22,866 bases of DNA from an uncultured Ruminococcus sp. GTDB lineage: Bacteria > Bacillota > Clostridia > Oscillospirales > Ruminococcaceae. The notes beneath the pieces are model-generated. The model was not told the DNA's origin and did not search any database. It worked only from the letters and a program-made list of their open reading frames with translations. Positions within the stretch are counted from its first letter, which is position 1, and each line of letters begins with the position of its first letter. Below, piece after piece: positions 15,835-22,023 of this stretch. The position numbers and the translations under genes were made by a program. The DNA is taken from NCBI GenBank assembly GCA_945867875.1, contig CAMBJF010000017.1, positions 1 to 22,866 on the forward strand, written 5' to 3'.

Positions 15835-16875
15835 TTACTCAGTCACAATAACGCAGTCGGGCAGATGCTGCCTGAGATATTCGAGCTCATTGAAGTCCGA
15901 CGTAGACTTAAGGTCAATGTTGATGATGTACAGCTTTTTCAGCTCAGTCAGCTCATAAACAGGGCTGAGGTCAGTAATAGGATTGTCGGACAGCTTGAGC
16001 CAGCCCAGTGTCCTGAGCTCTGCAAGAGGGGTAATGTCGGTTATCTGATTGTTGTTTATGTATATCTCAGTGACTGCGGACATTCGCCACAGAGGGAAGA
16101 TGTCTGTTATCATATTGTCCTGAAGATGAACACGATCCATCATCGTCATACCTTCAAGAGGAGAGATGTCGGTTATCTGATTGTCATTGAGCTTTAAAAG
16201 CATCATATTTTTCATATCTTTGAGAGGGGAGATATCGGATATCTCGTTGTCCGAAAGGTCAAGATTTGTAAGCCCTGTCAGATTTTTCAGCGGAGAGATA
16301 TCGGTTATATCATTGTCTCTCAGATAAAGAGTTTTTAAGTTTGTAAGTCCCGAAAGGGGAGTAAGGTCTGAAATATTATTCTTGAAAAGAGAAAGCGTCT
16401 GCAAATTTCTAAGACCTGTGAGGGGGGTAAGGTCGCTGATATTGTTCTGATAAATGTGAAGTTCGGTGAGGTTCAGCATATATTTCAAATCGGCGATATC
16501 CTCGTTGGTAAGTCCCATATTGTTAAGGGTAAGCGATGTGAGAGAGGTGGAATATTCCACGCCCTTTATGGTAATGGTTTCGGGAAGGTCAGCCATAGCC
16601 TCTTCCTTGGCGCTAACAGCCGCACTGACTTCGGGAAGATCGGAGCCGTTAAGGTAATCAGCTTTTGATTTTGGTATAATAGTGGGCGCAGCATCTGTCT
16701 GGACTTCCGCAAGCTGACTTTCCAGGTTGTCCACCTTGGAAACAAGTTCGTCCTTGGAAAGCTCGGAATTGCCTGAATTTGCGGCAGATACGTCACCTGA
16801 GCCGGTACAGCCTGTGAAAAGGAAAAGCATAGAAATGACAGCCAAAAGGACTGCCGCAGCAGACTGTTTTTTCAC
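15835..16875 (-). CDS. Leucine-rich-repeat lipoprotein (internalin-like repeats)
   Basis: This protein of about 346 residues is predicted to be exported and lipid-anchored. The signal peptide begins MKKQSAAAVLLAV, and the lipobox LFTGC places the lipidated Cys at residue 23. A Ser/Asn-rich linker and a short coiled-coil-like stretch (about residues 38-60) follow. The repeat domain has eight regular 22-residue repeats of the form LxxLxLxxNxITDISPL. A 24-residue repeat (LTSLTLNNMGLTNEDIADL) precedes them, and a degenerate capping repeat ends LPDCVIVTE. Such bacterial repeats usually bind proteins or polysaccharides; the ligand here is unknown. GTG 16875 is preferred because AGGCGG lies eight bases upstream and the signal peptide then starts MKKQ. 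GTG 16884 is too close to the ribosome-binding site. Confidence 0.88.
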   Translation of the reverse strand: MKKQSAAAVLLAVISMLFLFTGCTGSGDVSAANSGNSELSKDELVSKVDNLESQLAEVQTDAAPTIIPKSKADYLNGSDLPEVSAAVSAKEEAMADLPETITIKGVEYSTSLTSLTLNNMGLTNEDIADLKYMLNLTELHIYQNNISDLTPLTGLRNLQTLSLFKNNISDLTPLSGLTNLKTLYLRDNDITDISPLKNLTGLTNLDLSDNEISDISPLKDMKNMMLLKLNDNQITDISPLEGMTMMDRVHLQDNMITDIFPLWRMSAVTEIYINNNQITDITPLAELRTLGWLKLSDNPITDLSPVYELTELKKLYIINIDLKSTSDFNELEYLRQHLPDCVIVTE

Positions 16876-16934
16876 ATTGAGCACCGCCTTTCATATTTTG
16901 ACATTCTTATATGAGAACATACCTACACATCATT

Positions 16935-16963
16935 ATTATAGATTATTTTTCCTATGTTGTCAA
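16935..16963 (-). promoter_or_regulatory. Consensus sigma-A promoter for the LRR lipoprotein gene
   Basis: On the minus strand the -35 is TTGACA (16963-16958), the spacer is 17 bp, and the -10 is TATAAT (16940-16935). Both hexamers are perfect. Transcription should start near 16928, about 50 bases before the start codon. Confidence 0.9.
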
Positions 16964-16980
16964 TACTTTGGACGAGAAAA

Positions 16981-17020
16981 AATAAAAACCCGAACCGTCT
17001 CGGAGTGAGACAGCTCGGGT
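16981..17020 (-). terminator. Rho-independent terminator after the zinc-ribbon gene
   Basis: On the minus strand ACCCGAGCTGTCTC (17020-17007) pairs with GAGACGGTTCGGGT (17001-16988). The stem has 14 pairs including two G-T wobbles and a five-base loop. A T-rich tract interrupted by one A follows. It insulates the zinc-ribbon gene from the lipoprotein promoter. Confidence 0.92.
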
Positions 17021-17047
17021 AAGACTCAAAATATACAAGTCCCGGAA

Positions 17048-17323
17048 TTATTCTTCCTTCATCTTAGCGAAGCACTCGCTGCAGTAAACGGGACGATCCT
17101 CTCTGGGTCTGAAAGGAACTCTTGCTACACCGCCGCAGGAAGCGCAGGTAGCCTCGAACATTTCTCTTTCACCCTTAGCGCCGTTCTTGCGTGCATTGCG
17201 GCAGCTCTTGCATCTCTGAGGCTCGTTCTCAAAGCCCTTTTCAGCGTAAAACTCCTGCTCGCCTGCAGTGAATACGAACTCCTGGCCGCATTCCTTGCAT
17301 ACTAATGTCTTGTCTTCGTACAT
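17048..17323 (-). CDS. Small double zinc-ribbon protein
   Basis: This 91-residue protein carries eight cysteines in four CxxC pairs. CKECG (about residues 9-13) and CKSC (about 38-41) form the first ribbon, with the FYAEKGFENEPQRC stretch typical of bacterial zf-trcl-type proteins. CASCGG (about 60-65) and YCSECF (about 80-85) form the second, separated by VARVPFRPREDRPV. It probably binds two zinc ions. The molecular function of this widespread clostridial type is not known; binding of nucleic acid or a protein partner is possible. The start is ATG 17323, with GAGGG seven bases upstream. It lies downstream of the sigma factor gene on the same strand, behind a ~155-bp gap that holds a tRNA-like relic, and it ends at a strong terminator. 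Confidence 0.85.
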   Translation of the reverse strand: MYEDKTLVCKECGQEFVFTAGEQEFYAEKGFENEPQRCKSCRNARKNGAKGEREMFEATCASCGGVARVPFRPREDRPVYCSECFAKMKEE

Positions 17324-17352
17324 TTGATTTCCCTCGCTTAAATAAATTTTAT

Positions 17353-17421
17353 TGGACCTGAGGACGGACTCACACCGACACCTTTGATAAACAACGCTCT
17401 AAAAGATTAAGCTACTTGGCC
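17353..17421 (-). pseudogene. tRNA-like relic in the leader of the zinc-ribbon gene
   Basis: Read on the minus strand, this 69-base element is laid out like a tRNA gene. TAGCTTAAT, then TTTTAGAGC, gives a four-pair D stem. A short anticodon-like hairpin, TTGTTTATCAA, follows. A T-arm-like GTCGGTGTGAGTCCGTC has a seven-base loop, and a TCCA end follows. It is damaged: the D loop lacks GG, the anticodon stem has only three pairs, the T loop reads TGTGAGT instead of a TTCRANN loop, and the acceptor ends pair at only about four of seven positions. A functional tRNA is unlikely. A weak TATATA box lies just upstream, and the element would be at the 5' end of a zinc-ribbon transcript. The resemblance is by eye only. 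Confidence 0.4.
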
Positions 17422-17478
17422 ATATATACATAAATGAGACGCTATAAATAAAAGCACGCCCATTAATGTGCATAAATT

Positions 17479-18075
17479 TTACTCACCGCTGCCTGAGATA
17501 AGCTCTCTCAGCTTTGCCCCTGCACGTCCTGCGGCATTCTTTGCGGATTTCTCCGAAATGCCAACCTTTTCTCCAATCTCTTCAAAGGAAAGACCCGAGA
17601 TGTGAAGCAGGAAACAGCGTTTTTCAAGCGGTGATAATGTGTTTTCAAGCTCTTTCAAAATCTCCCTCTGAATGATTATGCTTTCGGGAGTGAGAGTGCT
17701 TGCAGGCTCAATGTCTTCATCGCTGCTGTTTTCAGCCGCCTGCTGACCTCTCAGCTTTGCTGCTGCCGTTTTCATACGGTTTGAGATGCAGGAATATGCA
17801 TATGAAGAAAATTTTGCCCCGTTCTCGACCTTAAAGCTCCTTATCCCGCTGACAAGCCCCAGCATACCCTCCTGCACGAAATCGTCATAAGCCGAAGAGT
17901 CGGGACATATTGCCGCCGCCCTGCTTTTAACAAGGGGAAAATAGCGATAGATAAGCTCGCTGTAGCAGGATACGCAAAGCCTGTTTTCCTGACATATCGC
18001 AGCCAGCTCTTCATCAGAGCGTTCTGACAGCGAATCGCAGATATCACATTTATTTTCGCTGCGGTCAGCGGTCAT
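17479..18075 (-). CDS. Sigma-70 family RNA polymerase sigma factor (SigH-like)
   Basis: This protein of about 198 residues has a region 2 and a region 4 and no region 1 or full region 3, like sigma-H/ECF-size factors. Region 2 (about residues 40-105) includes LIYRYFPLVKSRA, DDFVQEGMLGL and KFSSYAYSCISNRM, the core-binding and -10 recognition helices. Region 4 (about 145-195) includes LSPLEKRCFLLHISGLSFEE and IGEKVGISEKSAKN, a helix-turn-helix for the -35. The N-terminus is odd: C10xxC13, C28 and C34xxC37 fall before and inside the first region 2 helix. The start is ATG 18075, with GGAGG seven bases upstream; the longer frame from 18099 lacks a ribosome-binding site. Which regulon it serves cannot be told from the sequence. 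Confidence 0.85.
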   Translation of the reverse strand: MTADRSENKCDICDSLSERSDEELAAICQENRLCVSCYSELIYRYFPLVKSRAAAICPDSSAYDDFVQEGMLGLVSGIRSFKVENGAKFSSYAYSCISNRMKTAAAKLRGQQAAENSSDEDIEPASTLTPESIIIQREILKELENTLSPLEKRCFLLHISGLSFEEIGEKVGISEKSAKNAAGRAGAKLRELISGSGE

Positions 18076-18100
18076 AGCATATCCTCCGAGAAAACACATT

Positions 18101-18139
18101 GCAAAGCAATTCCCTTTTTGGATCAGGGTATTCCTTTGC
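18101..18139 (-). promoter_or_regulatory. Imperfect 15-bp hairpin at the 5' end of the sigma factor mRNA
   Basis: GCAAAGCAATTCCCT (18101-18115) and AGGGTATTCCTTTGC (18125-18139) are inverted repeats with only two mismatches around a nine-base loop. The predicted transcription start is near 18141, so the hairpin would form at the extreme 5' end of the message, about 15 bases before the GGAGG ribosome-binding site. It has no T run and is not a terminator. It could be an mRNA-stabilising hairpin, a translational control element or a DNA operator. Confidence 0.65.
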
Positions 18140-18147
18140 TTTTAATC

Positions 18148-18176
18148 ATTCTAACCTATTTATTCCTTTTTGTCAA
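18148..18176 (-). promoter_or_regulatory. Sigma-A promoter for the sigma factor gene
   Basis: On the minus strand the -35 is TTGACA (18176-18171), the spacer is 17 bp, and the -10 is TAGAAT (18153-18148). Confidence 0.85.
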
Positions 18177-18216
18177 GAGCCTTTTTAATAAATTATAAAC
18201 TTAATTCAAATATTTG

Positions 18217-18238
18217 GTATAAAAGTTATTATTTATAC
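18217..18238. promoter_or_regulatory. Operator-like dyad in the sigma/tcdA divergent intergenic region
   Basis: GTATAAA (18217-18223) and TTTATAC (18232-18238) form a perfect inverted repeat with an eight-base spacer, between the two divergent promoters. The whole 18177-18308 stretch is AT-rich and holds no gene. The dyad could bind a regulator, but in AT-rich DNA such repeats also occur by chance. Confidence 0.3.
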
Positions 18239-18308
18239 ATTGCTTTTGTGCATATTGCTGATTATGACCTATAATTTTTTCAATTTCAATCTGTCACATA
18301 TTTTTTTA

Positions 18309-18338
18309 TTGACAAATCTGCGGCGGCGATGATATACT
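18309..18338 (+). promoter_or_regulatory. Sigma-A promoter for tcdA
   Basis: The -35 is TTGACA (18309-18314), with an 18-bp spacer ending in TGA (an extended -10) and a -10 of TATACT (18333-18338). Transcription should start about 35 bases before the tcdA ATG. Confidence 0.78.
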
Positions 18339-18379
18339 ATAAAATATGTATATCAAATAAAACGAAAGGCAGATAAATA

Positions 18380-19102
18380 ATGCTTAATGAATTTTCGAGA
18401 ACGGAGCTGCTCCTTGGCGGGAATGCTATGGAAAAGCTGAAAAATGCACGGGTGGCGGTTTTCGGCGTAGGCGGTGTCGGTGGATATGTCGCCGAAGCAC
18501 TGGCGAGGAGCGGGGTTGGTTCTATTGACCTTATTGACAGCGACACCGTGAGCCTTACCAACATAAACCGACAGATAATCGCTCTCCACAGCACTGTGGG
18601 GATGCTTAAGACCGATGCGGCAGCGGCTCGCATTAAGGACATAAACCCTGCCTGCAAAGTGACCTGTCACCCGATATTCTACACTCCGGAGACCGAGGGC
18701 GAGTTTGATTTTACCGAGTATGATTATGTTGTTGACGCCATTGACACGGTGGTCGGAAAGATCGCTCTTGTGATGAATGCGGACAAATGCGGCACTCCTA
18801 TAATCTGCTCAATGGGCGCAGGCAACAAGCTTGACCCCACGGCTTTTGAGGTGGCGGATATCTACAAAACTTCCGTCTGCCCTCTTGCAAAGGTGATGCG
18901 GTATGAGCTGAGAAAGCGGGGGATAAAGCACCTCAAAGTGGTGTATTCCAAGGAAATGCCGATTGTTCCCAACGGCACTGCTGACTGCCAAGAGGAAAAC
19001 GTGAAAAAGAAAAATATCCCAGGTTCTGTGGCGTTTGTTCCGTCGGTGGTGGGACTTATTATTGCAGGCGAGGTCATCAAGGACATAATAAATAAGGAAT
19101 AA
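18380..19102 (+). CDS. tcdA: tRNA threonylcarbamoyladenosine dehydratase (TcdA/YgdL)
   Basis: This 240-residue E1-like enzyme uses ATP to cyclise t6A37 of ANN-decoding tRNAs to ct6A. The Rossmann nucleotide loop GVGGVGG is at residues 29-35, followed by IDLIDSDTVSLTNINRQ, the ThiF-type ATP-binding block. DAIDTVVGK and CSMGAGNKLDPT follow, then the family-specific SVCPLAKVMRYELRKRG. The C-terminus is IPGSVAFVPSVVGLIIAG. The length and order of motifs are as in TcdA rather than ThiF or MoeB; there is no CxxC zinc pair. The start is ATG 18380, with AAAGG upstream at a rather long spacing. It is a single-gene transcript divergent from the sigma factor gene. Confidence 0.93.
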   Translation: MLNEFSRTELLLGGNAMEKLKNARVAVFGVGGVGGYVAEALARSGVGSIDLIDSDTVSLTNINRQIIALHSTVGMLKTDAAAARIKDINPACKVTCHPIFYTPETEGEFDFTEYDYVVDAIDTVVGKIALVMNADKCGTPIICSMGAGNKLDPTAFEVADIYKTSVCPLAKVMRYELRKRGIKHLKVVYSKEMPIVPNGTADCQEENVKKKNIPGSVAFVPSVVGLIIAGEVIKDIINKE

Positions 19103-19108
19103 GCTTGA

Positions 19109-19145
19109 AATGCTCTGTGTCATTTATATGATACGGAGCATTTTT
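19109..19145 (+). terminator. Rho-independent terminator after tcdA
   Basis: AATGCTCTGTGTCAT (19109-19123) pairs with ATGATACGGAGCATT (19128-19142) over 15 pairs, two of them G-T wobbles, around a four-base loop. Five T follow (19141-19145). Confidence 0.92.
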
Positions 19146-19356
19146 ATGAAATGTTGCATCAAGCAAACTTTCAAAAATGCTATATTGTTGGCATTTGCCT
19201 CCGATTATTGCGAAAATGAAGTTCTTGAATGGTACGACTTGCAATAAATCAAAACATCAAATTCATATAATCACATAAAACTGTGAAAATACGATAATTC
19301 AAAGTGCAAAATGCAGGATTAAAGAAAAATAAATTGCATAAATTTTCAAAAACCCC
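19146..19356 (+). other. AT-rich intergenic region between tcdA and the amt promoter
   Basis: These 211 bases hold no recognised gene. A 33-codon frame (19146-19247, beginning MKCCIKQTF) starts seven bases after a GGAG, but that GGAG belongs to the tcdA terminator stem and there is no promoter between. Small inverted repeats (TTATTGC at 19205-19211 with GCAATAA at 19241-19247) are present without a clear role. The region ends at the -35 of the amt promoter. Confidence 0.5.
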
Positions 19357-19385
19357 TTGACAAACGAAGATCGATGTTATATAAT
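19357..19385 (+). promoter_or_regulatory. Perfect-consensus sigma-A promoter for amt
   Basis: The -35 is TTGACA (19357-19362), the spacer is 17 bp, and the -10 is TATAAT (19380-19385). Both hexamers are perfect. Such a strong promoter ahead of a leader terminator suggests that control is exerted mainly after initiation. Confidence 0.92.
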
Positions 19386-19391
19386 AAGACC

Positions 19392-19470
19392 ATAGAAAAA
19401 ACAGCAACGGCGCTGTAAAAATGCAGGAAGATTTTCAGGGAAATGCATTTTTATGTGCCGTTTTTGTTTT
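19392..19470 (+). promoter_or_regulatory. Transcription attenuator in the amt leader (ANTAR-like hairpin plus terminator)
   Basis: The ~100-base leader holds a terminator before the ribosome-binding site. AACGGC (19406-19411) pairs with GCCGTT (19457-19462), and TAAAAATGCA (19416-19425) with TGCATTTTTA (19444-19453), across a small internal loop. The T-rich tract TTTTTGTTTT (19461-19470) follows. An alternative hairpin, ACAGC (19401-19405) with GCTGT (19412-19416), puts AACGGC in a six-base loop, so it excludes the outer part of the terminator. A six-base loop with A first and G fourth is the known recognition form of ANTAR-domain antiterminators. These regulate nitrogen genes in clostridia. 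A second such hairpin is not clear; ATTT/AAAT around TCAGGG (19431-19444) is a weak candidate. Confidence 0.72.
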
Positions 19471-19491
19471 AAAAAATGGAGGGTGATCTAT

Positions 19492-21279
19492 ATGAATGAA
19501 GAACTCATGACTATTCAGGAGTCGCTTCAGGGTGAACTGTACGGCGTATGGTTCCTAATCGGTGCTGCACTGGTCTTTTGGATGCAGGCAGGCTTCGCAA
19601 TGGTAGAAACGGGCTTTACAAGAGCCAAGAACGCAGGAAACATCATAATGAAAAACCTGATGGATTTCTGCATCGGTACGGTAATGTTCATTCTTATCGG
19701 TTTCGGACTTCTCTTAGGTGAGGATGTTGTGGGACTTATCGGTAAGCCCGGTTTCGACATCTTCACGACCTATCAGGATTTTGACTGGTCCAACTTCGTA
19801 TTCAACCTTGTGTTCTGCGCAACGACAGCTACTATCGTTTCGGGCGCAATGGCTGAAAGAACCAAGTTCATTTCCTACTGCATCTATTCCGCAGTTATTT
19901 CCGCTCTTATTTATCCCATTGAAGCACACTGGGTATGGGGCGGCGGCTGGCTCGCTCAGATGGGCTTCCACGATTTTGCAGGTTCAACTTGTATCCATAT
20001 GGTCGGCGGTATCTGTGCTCTCATCGGCGCTAAGATCCTTGGACCCAGAATCGGCAAGTTCATTAAGGACAAGGACGGCAAGGTCGTAAAGGTAAATGCA
20101 TTCCCCGGTCATTCACTTACTATCGGTGCTCTCGGCGTATTCATTCTCTGGTTCGGCTGGTACGGATTCAACGGTGCTGCCGCAACATCTGTTGCAGAGC
20201 TCAGCTCCATATTCGTAACAACAACAATTGCTCCCGCAGTTGCAACAGTCGTTTGTATGATATTCACTTGGATAAAGTACGGCAAGCCTGATGTTTCAAT
20301 GTGCCTTAACGCATCTCTCGCAGGTCTTGTAGCTATCACAGCAGGCTGCGATGTAACAGATGCATTCGGTGCTATCGTTATCGGTGCTGTTGCAGGACTT
20401 CTCGTAGTATTCGGTGTATGGCTCCTCGACCACAAGCTTCACATTGATGACCCTGTTGGTGCTGTTGCAGTACATATGATGAACGGTATCTGGGGCACGA
20501 TCGCAGTTGGCCTTTTCGCAACAGACAAGGCTCCCGCATTTGCAAGAGGCTATGGCGACGGCGTAAACTTCGGTGCTAACCAGATCATGGGCAAGGGTCT
20601 TTTCTACGGCGGCGGCTTTGACCTCCTCGGCACACAGCTCCTCGGTATGTTCACTATCATCGCTTACACAGCAGTTACTATTACAATCACATTCCTTGTT
20701 ATCAAGAGCACTATAGGTCTCAGAGCTTCCGCAGAGGAAGAAACAAGAGGTCTCGATATCACAGAGCACGGTCTTCCTTCCGCATATGCAGACTTTATGC
20801 CCGCAAATTCTTCAATCTCTATCTTCACAGGCAAGTCCACAGAAGAGCCTGCACCTGTTGCAGCAGCAGTTCCTGTTGTTGAGAACCGTCCTCACATCGA
20901 GAGACTTCCCGACGCAAAGAACAAGTACACAAAGGTTTCCATCGTCTGCAAGCAGGGCAAGTTTGATGACCTCAAGAATGCCCTCAGCGAGATCGGCGTA
21001 ACAGGCTTCACAGTTACAAATATCCTTGGCTGCGGCACTCAGAAGGGTGCAAGCGAGATGTATCGTGGTGTTCCCATTGAGACAACTCTCCTCCCCAAGA
21101 TAAAGGTCGAAGTCGTTATCTGCAAGGTCCCTGTTGAAACTGTTGTTGAAGCAGCAAGAAAGGCTCTCTACACAGGTCATATCGGTGACGGTAAGATATT
21201 CGTTTACGATGTTGAAGATGTTGTAAGAGTAAGAACAGGCGAAAGCGGCTATGATGCACTTCAGGACGCTGAAGACTGA
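19492..21279 (+). CDS. amt: Ammonium transporter fused to a C-terminal P-II (GlnK) domain
   Basis: This 595-residue protein joins an Amt channel (about residues 1-430) to a P-II signalling domain (about 478-595) through a Pro/Ala-rich linker. The Amt part keeps the pore twin histidines in GSTCIHMVGG and VHMMNGIWGT, plus the early MQAGFAMVETGF helix. The P-II part begins KYTKVSIVCKQGKFDDLKNA, and includes GCGTQKGASEMYRG and TGHIGDGKIFVYDVE. It should conduct ammonium across the cytoplasmic membrane and gate itself by sensing ATP, ADP or 2-oxoglutarate. The uridylylation Tyr51 of E. coli GlnB is replaced by Ile (RGVPIETTLLPK). The start is ATG 19492, with GGAGGG eight bases upstream; the longer frame from 19453 begins inside the leader terminator. 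The gene has its own promoter, attenuator and terminator. Confidence 0.95.
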   Translation: MNEELMTIQESLQGELYGVWFLIGAALVFWMQAGFAMVETGFTRAKNAGNIIMKNLMDFCIGTVMFILIGFGLLLGEDVVGLIGKPGFDIFTTYQDFDWSNFVFNLVFCATTATIVSGAMAERTKFISYCIYSAVISALIYPIEAHWVWGGGWLAQMGFHDFAGSTCIHMVGGICALIGAKILGPRIGKFIKDKDGKVVKVNAFPGHSLTIGALGVFILWFGWYGFNGAAATSVAELSSIFVTTTIAPAVATVVCMIFTWIKYGKPDVSMCLNASLAGLVAITAGCDVTDAFGAIVIGAVAGLLVVFGVWLLDHKLHIDDPVGAVAVHMMNGIWGTIAVGLFATDKAPAFARGYGDGVNFGANQIMGKGLFYGGGFDLLGTQLLGMFTIIAYTAVTITITFLVIKSTIGLRASAEEETRGLDITEHGLPSAYADFMPANSSISIFTGKSTEEPAPVAAAVPVVENRPHIERLPDAKNKYTKVSIVCKQGKFDDLKNALSEIGVTGFTVTNILGCGTQKGASEMYRGVPIETTLLPKIKVEVVICKVPVETVVEAARKALYTGHIGDGKIFVYDVEDVVRVRTGESGYDALQDAED

Positions 21280-21301
21280 TAATACTATTATAAAAGTATA
21301 A

Positions 21302-21341
21302 AAAATCTCCTCTCTGTCGAAATCGGCAGAGGGGAGATTTT
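21302..21341. terminator. Bidirectional terminator between amt and the DinB-like gene
   Basis: Bases 21302-21320 pair with 21323-21341 over almost 19 positions, with two G-T wobbles and a tiny A-rich loop. T runs lie on both exits, TTTT on the plus strand and a longer run on the minus strand. It serves both converging genes. Confidence 0.93.
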
Positions 21342-21351
21342 GCTTTGCATA

Positions 21352-22023
21352 CTATTTTTTCGTCCGCAGCTTTTTGAGCCGCTCTTTGATTCTCAGACAG
21401 GCTTCAACATGCATAATGATGTGCCGTGAAAATGGCATTCTCATGAGCCCGACCGTGTCCTTGCCGCACCAGTAATCAATGAGCCAAACGGCATTTTCGG
21501 AGCAGTCTACAACATTCAGCTCTATAAGCTTATTCTGCCTTTCTTCCGATACCTTGACTTTCATATCATCATATGAAAGCGACTTTATCAGTTTATTTGT
21601 GGTATTATATGTGTCTGAAACATAATCAAACAGCCCATTAAGGTCAAGAGCCTTTGAAAAGCTTACGATATCTTCGCCCTCAAGCTCATTTCCCGTGGTG
21701 ATAATAGGGGAGTTCGTCCGCTGCTGATAATTTCCTTTGAAAAATACTTGTTCATCGCCTGCGATAAGAGTGTGGGCTGTGATGTCCTCTATCCTAAAAA
21801 TGTGCCACAGGGAATAGGCGACAGTTTTGCTGTGATATCCCTTTGCACCGAGAAATGGAGCGGCGCACATTTCATCGGGAGACAGCTCGTTTTCAAGCCG
21901 CAATATCTCATCAAAAAGCTCTTTCCGCAGCGTGAGCAGGGTTTCTATGCCCTCGGAAAAGGTTTCCCTTTTCTTTAAATCAAGCTGCATTTTGCGGTTC
22001 AGCTCAGACCATTCCCTGTTCAT
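21352..22023 (-). CDS. DinB-like four-helix-bundle protein
   Basis: This 223-residue, mostly helical protein resembles the DinB/YfiT superfamily. A His in SLWHIFRIEDITAHTLI (near residue 75) and two in PFSRHIIMHVEACLRI (near residue 203) are placed like the three metal-binding histidines of that fold. Members include thiol transferases such as bacillithiol S-transferase and many proteins of unknown role; nothing here decides the substrate. It is longer than the usual ~150-170 residues because of a charged N-terminal helix and a middle segment (about residues 95-135). The ATG at 22023 overlaps the stop of the upstream gene as ATGA, a strong sign of translational coupling. It ends at a bidirectional terminator. 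Confidence 0.62.
   Translation of the reverse strand: MNREWSELNRKMQLDLKKRETFSEGIETLLTLRKELFDEILRLENELSPDEMCAAPFLGAKGYHSKTVAYSLWHIFRIEDITAHTLIAGDEQVFFKGNYQQRTNSPIITTGNELEGEDIVSFSKALDLNGLFDYVSDTYNTTNKLIKSLSYDDMKVKVSEERQNKLIELNVVDCSENAVWLIDYWCGKDTVGLMRMPFSRHIIMHVEACLRIKERLKKLRTKK

Noticed and set aside
15900..16480. Tandem 66-bp periodicity as a DNA repeat array or CRISPR-like locus
   Set aside because: The period is exactly 22 codons and is fully explained by the leucine-rich repeats of the lipoprotein; spacers are not unique and repeats are degenerate at synonymous sites.
17353..17421. Functional tRNA gene
   Set aside because: The D loop lacks GG, the anticodon stem has only three pairs, the T loop is altered and the acceptor stem pairs at about four of seven positions; it is reported only as a relic or tRNA-like element.
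19453..19491. Amt start at ATG 19453
   Set aside because: That codon lies in the terminator stem of the leader and has no ribosome-binding site; ATG 19492 has GGAGGG at ideal spacing.
20296..20769. 157-codon minus-strand frame inside amt
   Set aside because: It is a Cys/Ser-rich artefact antisense to the conserved transporter core, with no ribosome-binding site.
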